Positions 5,266-13,441 of a DNA stretch of 13,441 bases are shown piece after piece (the stretch's first letter is position 1; each line of letters begins with the position of its first letter). The notes below the pieces were generated by a model, which ran no database searches, had not been told where the DNA came from, and saw only the letters and a program-made list of their open reading frames with translations. The stretch comes from Desulfovibrio sp. Dsv1. GTDB taxonomy: Bacteria > Desulfobacterota > Desulfovibrionia > Desulfovibrionales > Desulfovibrionaceae. The position numbers and the translations under genes are program-made. The stretch spans positions 1 to 13,441 of the forward strand of contig APFI01000045.1 of the NCBI GenBank assembly GCA_000403945.1, given 5' to 3'.

Positions 5266-7662
5266 ATGATCCACGATCGCACCCTCCACGCACTCGAATT
5301 CAGTAAGATCACGGAACACTTGGCCGGGCTTTGCTGTTCGGGCGTGGGGCGCAAAACCGCTCTGGCCGTCGCCCCTCTGCCGAACAGCGAAGCCGTGACT
5401 CTGGCCGCCCACCTCTACGGGGAGGCTGCAGTTTGGGCCGCCCGGCCCGCTGGTGACGGCGGCAAGGGCTTCAGTCTGGCTGCCTTTCCCGATGTGGGCG
5501 GCATGCTGCGCGCTGCGGAACACCCCCAGTCCCGACCCGACGCCGACGCCTTCTGGGCTTTGCGTGAGGTGTTGCGCCTAGCCCAGAGCGCCCACGCGGC
5601 CATCGACACATCCGACGCCCCGCGTCGCTGGCCGCATCTGCTGGAGCTGGCCCAGACCGCTCCCATGCCCGTGCGGCTCACGGATGCCCTGAACCGCTGC
5701 ATTTCCGACGACGGCATGATCAGGGACGAAAGCTCGCCGGAGTTGTACCGCCTGCGCGGCGCACTGCGCCGCCTGCACCAGAACTGCATGCGCAAGGTCA
5801 AAGATTTTGCCCTGCAATACAATATGCTGCCCTATTTGCAGGACGAGTTCATGACCCTGTCCTCAGACCGCTACGTGCTGCCGCTCAAGGCCAATTTCAA
5901 GGGGCACATGCAGGGTATCATCCACGACTGGTCCCAGACTGGCGAAACCTGCTATTTCGAGCCCATGTTCCTAGTGGAGATCAACAATCGCCTTCAGGAA
6001 CTCAAGCACGAGGAGCGCGAGGAAGAGCAGAAGGTGCTGGCCTATCTGCGCGATTTGCTCAACGCCGAACTGCCCGGAGCTTGGGCCGCCCTGGATCTGC
6101 TGGCCCAACTGGACGTGCTGCAGGCCAAACGTCGCCTAGCCGACCTTTTTGACGGCCGCTGCATCAGCCTCTCCCCGGCGGAGGAAGGCATCAGCCTGCT
6201 GGAGGCCCGTCATCCACTGCTGGCCCTGGCCCGGAGCAGAAACACGGGAGCGGAACAAGGCGCGGCTAGGGCCGCCCAGCGATCCGAGGGTGCAAACGCG
6301 TCCACCCCGCCGGTCCATCCTCTGGACATTCTGCTGCGTCCCGGCGAACGGGCGCTGGTCATCACCGGCGGCAACGCGGGCGGCAAAACCGTTTGCCTGA
6401 AAACCCTAGGCCTCATGGTGGCCATGACGCTCAGCGGTCTGCCCGTTCCGGCGGGCAAGGGTTCGCATCTGCCCTGGTTCAGCCGCATGGACGCCTTTAT
6501 TGGCGACGAGCAGAGCCTAGACGACAATGTTTCCACCTTCACGGCCCAGATCGACCATCTGGCCAAGGCATGGAAGCATTTGGACCAACACGGTCTGGTG
6601 CTGTTGGACGAGTTCGGTGCCGGCACGGACCCGGCCCAGGGCGCGGCTTTGGCCCAGGCGGTCCTTGACGAATTGCTGGACAAACACACTTTTGTATTGG
6701 CGGCAACGCATTTTCCGGCGCTCAAGTCCTACGCTCTGACCCGTGAGGGAGCCAGGGCGGCATCCATGCTATTTGATTCGGCTACCAAAAAGCCGCTGTT
6801 CAAGCTGGCCTACGACCAGGTGGGGGCCAGCCAAGCCTTGGACGTGGCGCGGGAGCACGGCCTGCCCGAAGCCATTGTGCGCCGGGCCGAGCATTATCTG
6901 TTGCAGGACGGCCAGGACGCCACGGCCCTGCTGGGTCGCCTCAATGACTTGGTCTCCAGGCGTGAAAAAGAGCTAATCACGCTGCGCGCGGAGCAGGAAA
7001 AAAACCACCTTGCCGCGCAGCAGAGCCGCGAACGCCTGGAAATGGAACGCGTCCACCTGCATGAGGAAGTGCGCGGCAAGGCCGCCGAACTGATGCGGGC
7101 ATGGAAGGAAGGCCGGGCCACGTCCAAGCATGCGCTGAAGGAAATGTCCCGCCTGCGCGCATCCCTGACTCCGGCGGCGGAACCGGAGGAACAGTCCGTG
7201 CTGCCCTGGCCACAACAGTTCGCGCCGGGCCAAAGCGTGCTGCACAGCGTTTTCAACAAGCGCGGCGTAATCACGGACGTGGACGAACGCCGGGGCCGCG
7301 TGCGCTTGGACATGAACGGCGTGAACCTCTGGGCCGAGATGAAGGATTTGCGCGAAAGCGGCGGCAAGCCCGCCCAAGCTGTCGCGCCGCGCGCCGCCGT
7401 GAAACACGGCGACGACATTGCCTCCCTGCGACTGGATTTGCGCGGCATGCGCGCGGACCAAGCTCTGGCCGAGGTGGAGCGCTTTCTGGACAAGGCCTTG
7501 CTGGCCGGTTTTTCAAAGGTGGAAATTGTGCACGGGCGCGGCACGGGCGCGTTGCGCCGTGAGGTTCGCGAATTTCTGCGCGGCTTTCCGGCTGTGGATC
7601 AGTTCACTCTGGCCCCGGAAAATCGCGGTGGCGACGGCATGACTATCGTGACGTTTCGTTAG
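5266..7662 (+). CDS. mutS2: Endonuclease MutS2
   Basis: The protein has 798 residues, the usual size for MutS2 (B. subtilis 785). It starts MIHDRTLHALEFSKITEHLA, the expected N terminus. The MutS core leads to a Walker A GGNAGGKT (368-375) and Walker B LLDEFGAGTDP (446-456). A charged helical, coiled-coil-like stretch follows near 555-620, and a C-terminal Smr nuclease domain (721-798) has LDLRG (723-727) and HGRGTG (756-761). MutS2 lacks the mismatch-recognition domain of MutS. It has been linked to suppressing recombination and to splitting collided ribosomes; the second role would suit the translation genes here. The frame extends to a GTG at 5185, but homology and GAGG at 5251-5254 favour 5266. 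A low-complexity segment around residues 325-347, just before Walker A, looks lineage-specific. Confidence 0.93.
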   Translation: MIHDRTLHALEFSKITEHLAGLCCSGVGRKTALAVAPLPNSEAVTLAAHLYGEAAVWAARPAGDGGKGFSLAAFPDVGGMLRAAEHPQSRPDADAFWALREVLRLAQSAHAAIDTSDAPRRWPHLLELAQTAPMPVRLTDALNRCISDDGMIRDESSPELYRLRGALRRLHQNCMRKVKDFALQYNMLPYLQDEFMTLSSDRYVLPLKANFKGHMQGIIHDWSQTGETCYFEPMFLVEINNRLQELKHEEREEEQKVLAYLRDLLNAELPGAWAALDLLAQLDVLQAKRRLADLFDGRCISLSPAEEGISLLEARHPLLALARSRNTGAEQGAARAAQRSEGANASTPPVHPLDILLRPGERALVITGGNAGGKTVCLKTLGLMVAMTLSGLPVPAGKGSHLPWFSRMDAFIGDEQSLDDNVSTFTAQIDHLAKAWKHLDQHGLVLLDEFGAGTDPAQGAALAQAVLDELLDKHTFVLAATHFPALKSYALTREGARAASMLFDSATKKPLFKLAYDQVGASQALDVAREHGLPEAIVRRAEHYLLQDGQDATALLGRLNDLVSRREKELITLRAEQEKNHLAAQQSRERLEMERVHLHEEVRGKAAELMRAWKEGRATSKHALKEMSRLRASLTPAAEPEEQSVLPWPQQFAPGQSVLHSVFNKRGVITDVDERRGRVRLDMNGVNLWAEMKDLRESGGKPAQAVAPRAAVKHGDDIASLRLDLRGMRADQALAEVERFLDKALLAGFSKVEIVHGRGTGALRREVREFLRGFPAVDQFTLAPENRGGDGMTIVTFR

Positions 7663-7663
7663 T

Positions 7664-7696
7664 CCGCGCGCGGGCGGCCTTTTTGTCGCGGGCCGC
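7664..7696 (+). terminator. GC-rich hairpin and T5 after mutS2, weak terminator candidate
   Basis: CCGC (7664-7667) can pair with GCGG (7674-7677), followed by CC and T5 at 7680-7684. Alternatively GCGGCC (7674-7679) pairs with GGCCGC (7691-7696), with the T-run in the loop. It lies directly after the mutS2 stop, but the stems are short. Confidence 0.3.
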
Positions 7697-7721
7697 ATCA
7701 ATGTTGTGTTATACCCCGGCT

Positions 7722-7740
7722 GTGAACGGGAAAAGTTCAC
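7722..7740. promoter_or_regulatory. Inverted repeat GTGAAC-N7-GTTCAC upstream of dnaG
   Basis: Two perfect 6-base arms are spaced by 7 bases, about 100 bases before the dnaG start in the 180-base mutS2-dnaG gap. It could be a protein-binding site or a small RNA hairpin. TATACC just upstream (7710-7715) might be a -10 box, but its -35 is unclear. A second, smaller inverted repeat CTTGC/GCAAG is at 7785-7800. Confidence 0.35.
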
Positions 7741-7842
7741 TCTCCCCAGACCAAGCCGTTTCCTTGCCCGCGAACAGAAAAAATCTTGCAGACGCGCAAG
7801 GGAACAAATCGAGTTGTCAGAGCAAACAGGGGCCGTTGCCGC

Positions 7843-9574
7843 ATGCAATCCAAAGATGCCATCCGCGCTATCAAAGAGCGCCTGAACATCGTGGACCTCG
7901 TGCGCCGCTATGTGGAGCTCAAGCGCAACGGCTCGCGCTGGGTGGCACCCTGCCCTTTCCATCAGGAAACCAAGCCCTCCTTTTCCGTCAATGAGGAACA
8001 GGGCATGTTTTACTGCTTCGGCTGCCACGCTTCCGGGGACATTTTTGATTTCTACGGCCGGATCAACGGCCTGGATTTCAAGGAAAGTCTGGAACATTTG
8101 GCCGCCGAGGCGGGCATCATCATTGAACGCGGGCGCGGCAACGCCCGCAATCAGGGCGAGGAGCGGGAACGCCGCTCCATCCGCCAGCAGATGCTGCGTA
8201 TGTACGAACTGGCCGCCGGGCATTTCAGCGCGGCCCTGCAAAGCCCGAAAGCCGCCGAATGCCGGGAGTACATCGAACGGCGCGGCCTGAGCGAGGACAT
8301 TGTGCGGCGCTTCGGCCTGGGCTGGGCGCGGCGCGAGTGGCAATCCTTGGCCGACGCCCTGCGCCGCGCGGGTTTCAACTCCCGCCTGGCCGTGGAGGCG
8401 GGCCTACTGGGGCAGTCCGGAAACGGCCGGGCCTATGACCGCTTCCGTGGGAGGCTGATCTTTCCCATCAAGAGCCTGTCCAACCAGATCATCGCCTTCG
8501 GCGGGCGGATCATCGCCGGAGAGGACGATGCCAAGTACATCAACAGCGCGGACACCCCCCTGTACAAGAAGGGCGAGCATCTCTACGGCCTGGCCCAGGC
8601 CAGGCGCGGCATCAGCACCAAGGGCCGCGCCCTGCTCACCGAGGGTTACATGGACGTGCTCACCCTGCACCAGTTCGGCTACGACAACGCCGTGGGCGTG
8701 CTGGGCACCGCGCTGACCCCGGAGCAGATCAAACGTCTTTCGGGTTTCGCCTCCCAGATGGTGCTGCTTTTCGACGGGGACCGCGCCGGGCGCAAGGCCG
8801 CCCTGCGCTCCTGCGAAATGCTGCTTACGCGCGGTCTGGCCTGCAACGTGGTGCTGATGCCCGAAGGCGAAGACATCGACAGCCTGCTGCGCAGTGCCGG
8901 ACCCGAGGCCTTTGAGGATTTGCAGGCCAAGGCGCCGGACGGCCTGCGCTTCTGCGTGGACGTGCTCAAGGCCCTGGCCCCGCGCGAAACCGTGGAATGG
9001 GCGCGGAACTTTCTGCGCCAGGTGGAATTGCCGGAGCTGGTCAGCCCCTATGTATCGCGGCTGGCCGGGCATCTGCAACTTTCGGAAAACGAGCTGCGCC
9101 AAGACCTGGCCGCCTGGCACAGCCAGAAACAACAGGACAGCCGGGGTCGCGCCCCGGAGCGGACGGCCAAACCCAGCCTCGCCCGGCAGAACATGCGCGA
9201 CCGCCAGATCCTGATGTACGCAGTGCGCTATCCCGAACGTCTGGACGACCTCCGCGCCTTGGGCGCGGATCTGGCCATCCAGTCGCCCATTGCCCGACGG
9301 CTCTGGGACAAGATTGAGGAACTGGGGGAAGAAAGCTCCTACCATTTGGATCAACGCGAAAAAAACTTCTGGAACCACTGCCGGGGAGCTGAGGCCGCGC
9401 CCCGCGACAGCGGCGACAACGAACTGGAATTTTTGCGCCGCGACTTGGACGCTTATTACGCCTCGGCGCAAAAATCATCTGTTTCCGCAGCGTTACGCGA
9501 AAATACCGGCACAGGTGACTTTGCGACTGATTTGGATTATCTTCGGGCATTGCAGGAAACTTTGGAGAAAGGGC

Positions 9575-9582
<8 letters not shown>
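7843..9582 (+). CDS. dnaG: DNA primase DnaG
   Basis: DnaG makes the RNA primers for leading- and lagging-strand DNA synthesis at the replication fork. The product is 579 residues (E. coli 581). The N-terminal CHC2 zinc finger has CPFH (37-40) and CFGC (58-61). The Toprim catalytic domain shows TEGYMD with Glu267 (266-271) and DGDRAG (311-316). The C-terminal part, from about residue 440, is in the position of the DnaB-helicase interaction domain and is weakly conserved, as usual. The ATG at 7843 gives MQSKDAIRAIKERLNIVDLV, the typical start, with AGGGG at 7828-7832. The open frame extends to a TTG at 7786 that adds unsupported residues. The last codons overlap the rpoD start, so the two are probably co-transcribed. 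Confidence 0.96.
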
Positions 9583-11338
<1,756 letters not shown>

Positions 11339-11365
11339 CATCATTTGAGAGACACAGGGCGCATT

Positions 11366-12061
11366 ATGTTCGCGTGTATGAGAAATTTCAGTAAGCGCTC
11401 CTACTCAAATAAGGTACCAAAAGCCGCTCTGCTTCTTTTGTTCTGCTGTCTGCTGCCTGCGGCTGCCGCCCGGGCGGAGCAAGAGCCCCTGCCCCAGCCC
11501 GAGGGGGTAGTGGCCCGCTGTTTTGACGGCGACACGCTCAAGCTCACGGACCGGCGCGTAGTGCGTCTGGCGGGCATTGACACACCGGAAATGGGCCGGG
11601 GCAACAGCACTTGGTATTACGCCCGCGAGGCTCGACAGGAGCTGGACGCGCTGGCCAAGGGGCAAAAAGTCCGCCTGTTCGCCGCCGGAGTCAAGAACAA
11701 GGACCGCTACGGCCGCATCGTGGCCGACGTGCGCCTGGAAAACGGCCGCTCCCTGAGCGACCTGATGATTGAGCGGGGCGCGGCTTTTTACTATCCGCAC
11801 CAGGACCAGAATCCGCATCTGCAAGAGCGTCTGCGCGCCCTGCAGGAACAGGCCATCAACAAGCGACGCGGGCTCTGGTCCTATCTGCTCTCCCTGCCGC
11901 TGGCCCACCTGAACTACACGGGCAACCGTGATTCCCTGCGCTTCTTCCCGGCGGACTGTCCGGACGCCCAGCACATCAAACCCCGCAACCGGATTTATTT
12001 CGGCACCCTGATGGACGCGTTTCTGGCCGGTTACGCCCCGGCCAAGGCATGCCAGTTCTGA
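11366..12061 (+). CDS. Secreted thermonuclease-like (staphylococcal nuclease family) protein
   Basis: The 231-residue protein opens with a basic N terminus, a hydrophobic core AALLLLFCCLLPAAAARA (20-37) and a likely signal-peptidase cut after ARA37, so it is probably exported. The SNase fold follows with its active-site set: DGDT with Asp56, VRLAGIDTPE with Arg67, Asp72 and Glu75, and DRYGR with Arg117. These match Asp21, Arg35, Asp40, Glu43 and Arg87 of the S. aureus enzyme, so it should be catalytically able to cut DNA or RNA with calcium. The C-terminal 60 residues are not recognised. ATG 11366 is chosen for AGGG at 11356-11359; TTG 11345 and ATG 11378 are alternatives. It follows rpoD by 27 bases with no terminator seen, so it may ride on the rpoD transcript. 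Confidence 0.85.
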   Translation: MFACMRNFSKRSYSNKVPKAALLLLFCCLLPAAAARAEQEPLPQPEGVVARCFDGDTLKLTDRRVVRLAGIDTPEMGRGNSTWYYAREARQELDALAKGQKVRLFAAGVKNKDRYGRIVADVRLENGRSLSDLMIERGAAFYYPHQDQNPHLQERLRALQEQAINKRRGLWSYLLSLPLAHLNYTGNRDSLRFFPADCPDAQHIKPRNRIYFGTLMDAFLAGYAPAKACQF

Positions 12062-12072
12062 CCCCGCAAGCC

Positions 12073-12828
12073 ATGAGCGCCGCCGTCCCTTCCACCGTTC
12101 CCTTCGGGCAAGAGCAGGCTCTGGCCATCTTTTCCGGCGGGCAGGATTCAGCCACCTGCCTGGCTTGGACGCTGAGCCGCTTCCAGCGCGTTCTGACCCC
12201 CCTAGCTTTGACTACGGCCAGCGCCACAGCGTGGAACTGACCTGCCGCCAGCGCCTGCGTGCGGGCTTGGCCGGGCTTGATCCGCTCTGAACTTCCCGCT
12301 TGGGGCCGGATACTCTGCTGGGTGTGGATATTTTCCGCCAGCTGGCCGACACGGCCTTGACTGCCGACACGCCCATCGTCGCCGACGGGTCGGGCGGTCT
12401 ACCCACCACCTTTGTGCCGGGTCGCAACCTGCTGTTCATCCTGCACGCCGCCGTCTGGGCCTATGCCAAAGATATCCGCCATCTGGTGCTGGGCGTCTGC
12501 CAAAGCGATTTTTCCGGCTATCCGGATTGCCGCGACGACAGCGTCAAGGCATGCAGGTGGCGCTCAATCTGGGCATGGACAGCCGCTTTGTCCTGCACAC
12601 GCCGCTGATGTGGCTGAGCAAGCGCGGAGCTTGGGAACTGGCCGAAGAACTGGGCGGCGCGGGCCTGGTAGACCTGATTCTGAAGGAAAGCCATACCTGC
12701 TACACGGGCGAACGCGGGCAGTGCCACGAGTGGGGCTACGGCTGCGGCCTTTGCCCGGCCTGCCGCCTGCGCGCCGCCACGACGTACCGGGAAGCGCGAC
12801 AAACGAACAACAACGGCGCGCCCCATAA
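12073..12828 (+). pseudogene. queC: Broken queC, 7-cyano-7-deazaguanine (preQ0) synthase
   Basis: QueC converts 7-carboxy-7-deazaguanine to preQ0, the precursor of queuosine in tRNA. The order of conserved parts is intact across frames. The PP-loop SGGQDS is in the first frame. FDYGQRH resumes at 12207 one base out of frame, after a C6 run (12197-12202). FVPGRN and GVCQSDFSGYPDCRD are in that second frame. MQVALNLGMDSRF starts at 12551 in a third frame, and the zinc-site cysteines (CYTGE, then GCGLCPAC) follow. Both shifts act like single-base losses. A TGA at 12288-12290 interrupts the second frame where relatives often have Trp, so a TGG-to-TGA change is likely. The natural stop is uncertain; TAA 12826-12828 would need one more shift. 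The start could be ATG 12049 or 12073. Sequencing error is the alternative to real decay. Confidence 0.85.
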
Positions 12829-12853
12829 CCGGGCCGGGCCACACGAAGGCCCG

Positions 12854-13386
12854 ATGCCCAGGAAACAGCTCGGCGCGGCTCAGGGCATTGAAGCGGCCCA
12901 CATTCTCTTTCAGCTAAACAGCAAAACAGCCGACATTCTGCGTCTGGCCGAAAACGCCGGTCTGCCTTCCGTTTTCATTCACGGATCGGAGCGGGTCCAG
13001 TTTGCGCCGAATGGCGGGCCGTTGTCCATGCCGTGGCCACAGCCGGACTCATACAGCACGCGTCCAACAGCGTACTGGTGGGCTATCTGTGTCAGACCGG
13101 GCATCTGTTGCGCGCGGCGGAAGCGGACGTGCCGGACGGTTGGGACATCCCGGAGATCCCACCGGGCCCAAGCCGACTTTGTGGACGGTCCTTTTGCCTT
13201 CTGCATGGCCTTGCTGGGGCACGGCGAACAGCTCAGTTGCCCGGCCCTCTTCTGCCGACGCCGCACCCCCCGGATCCGCAACTGGCGCAAGACACGCGCG
13301 TCCAGGCGCGTCTGGCCGCTGTGATGGCGCTGGTGGTCAGTGCCGTGTGGGACAAGCTGGAGGAATTCAAAATTCTGGCTGCCTAG
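12854..13386 (+). pseudogene. Frameshifted gene of unknown function next to right IS end
   Basis: I do not recognise this gene. Pieces with ordinary soluble-protein character follow one another in alternating frames. MPRKQLGAAQGIEAAHILFQ starts at 12854 and runs to about 13003. Next comes EWRAVVHAVATAGLIQHASN from about 13006 to 13160, then ADFVDGPFAFCMALLGHGEQ from about 13172 to 13250. The last piece, VQARLAAVMALVVSAVWDKL, ends at TAG 13384-13386. Joined, they give about 175 residues, mostly helical-looking, without clear membrane spans or catalytic motifs. At least three single-base shifts are needed, one near a C6 run around 13266-13271. The final stop uses the TA next to the IS-like end plus its first G, so the native C terminus could have been longer. 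Confidence 0.55.
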
Positions 13387-13441
13387 GGTGTGTTTGCAAA
13401 CCTTATAATCAGGCCTGGTTCGTGTAGCCCCTGGACATGTG
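13384..13441. repeat. Right copy of 58-base terminal inverted repeat, IS-like end
   Basis: This is the exact reverse complement of 5-62. After TA (13384-13385) it reads GGGTGTGTTTGCAAACC into the presumed element, which continues beyond the window. It contains the 10-base palindrome GTTTGCAAAC and a TATAAT at 13404-13409 that could belong to a transposase promoter, although no -35 is visible at proper spacing. Confidence 0.7.

Noticed and set aside
8404..9471. 355-codon open frame on the - strand opposite dnaG
   Set aside because: It mirrors dnaG codon structure and has no independent support.
12288..12290. TGA in queC as a selenocysteine codon
   Set aside because: The gene also has two frameshifts, the position is not catalytic in QueC, and a Trp-to-stop change is simpler.

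Overview
The window looks like chromosomal DNA from a sulfate-reducing deltaproteobacterium of the Desulfovibrio type. It is GC-rich, and both the protein sequences (HU, S21, sigma-70, MutS2) and the order rpsU-yqeY-mutS2-dnaG-rpoD fit that group. The assignment is inferred from the look of the proteins; no search was run. All recognised genes lie on the + strand. Both ends carry the same 58 bases in inverted orientation (5-62 and 13384-13441). These look like termini of one insertion-sequence family, so the window is probably a contig that breaks at two oppositely oriented IS copies.

Layout. 1-161: IS-like end and a short leader. 162-3048: a second-type elongation factor G, then rsmA (16S rRNA dimethyladenosine methyltransferase), 7 bases apart. 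3149-3421: the HU nucleoid protein. 3422-4025: about 600 bases without a convincing gene, with several hairpins, two of them mutually exclusive, and a good promoter candidate for rpsU. 4026-4229: rpsU with a TTG start. 4310-4348: a strong hairpin between rpsU and yqeY. 4383-4838: yqeY. 4839-5265: a regulatory-looking gap with a perfect 20-base palindrome. 5266-7662: mutS2. 7843-9582 and 9575-11338: dnaG and rpoD, overlapping by 8 bases. 11366-12061: a secreted staphylococcal-nuclease-like protein. 12073-13386: two decayed genes, queC and an unrecognised one, ending at the right IS junction.

How the genes fit together. Most of the window serves macromolecular synthesis: translation elongation or recycling (EF-G), ribosome assembly (RsmA), the ribosome (S21), replication priming (DnaG), transcription initiation (RpoD), DNA or ribosome quality control (MutS2) and chromosome packing (HU). 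The rpsU to rpoD block corresponds to the E. coli rpsU-dnaG-rpoD macromolecular synthesis operon, with yqeY and mutS2 inserted. The hairpin after rpsU sits where E. coli has an internal terminator.

I found no clearly new multi-gene system. The points most worth a second look are the structured hup-rpsU gap, the 20-base palindrome upstream of mutS2, the divergent EF-G domain IV tip, and the cluster of gene-breaking lesions (queC plus an unknown gene) next to the right-hand IS end. The lesions could be real gene decay or base-level errors near a contig end.
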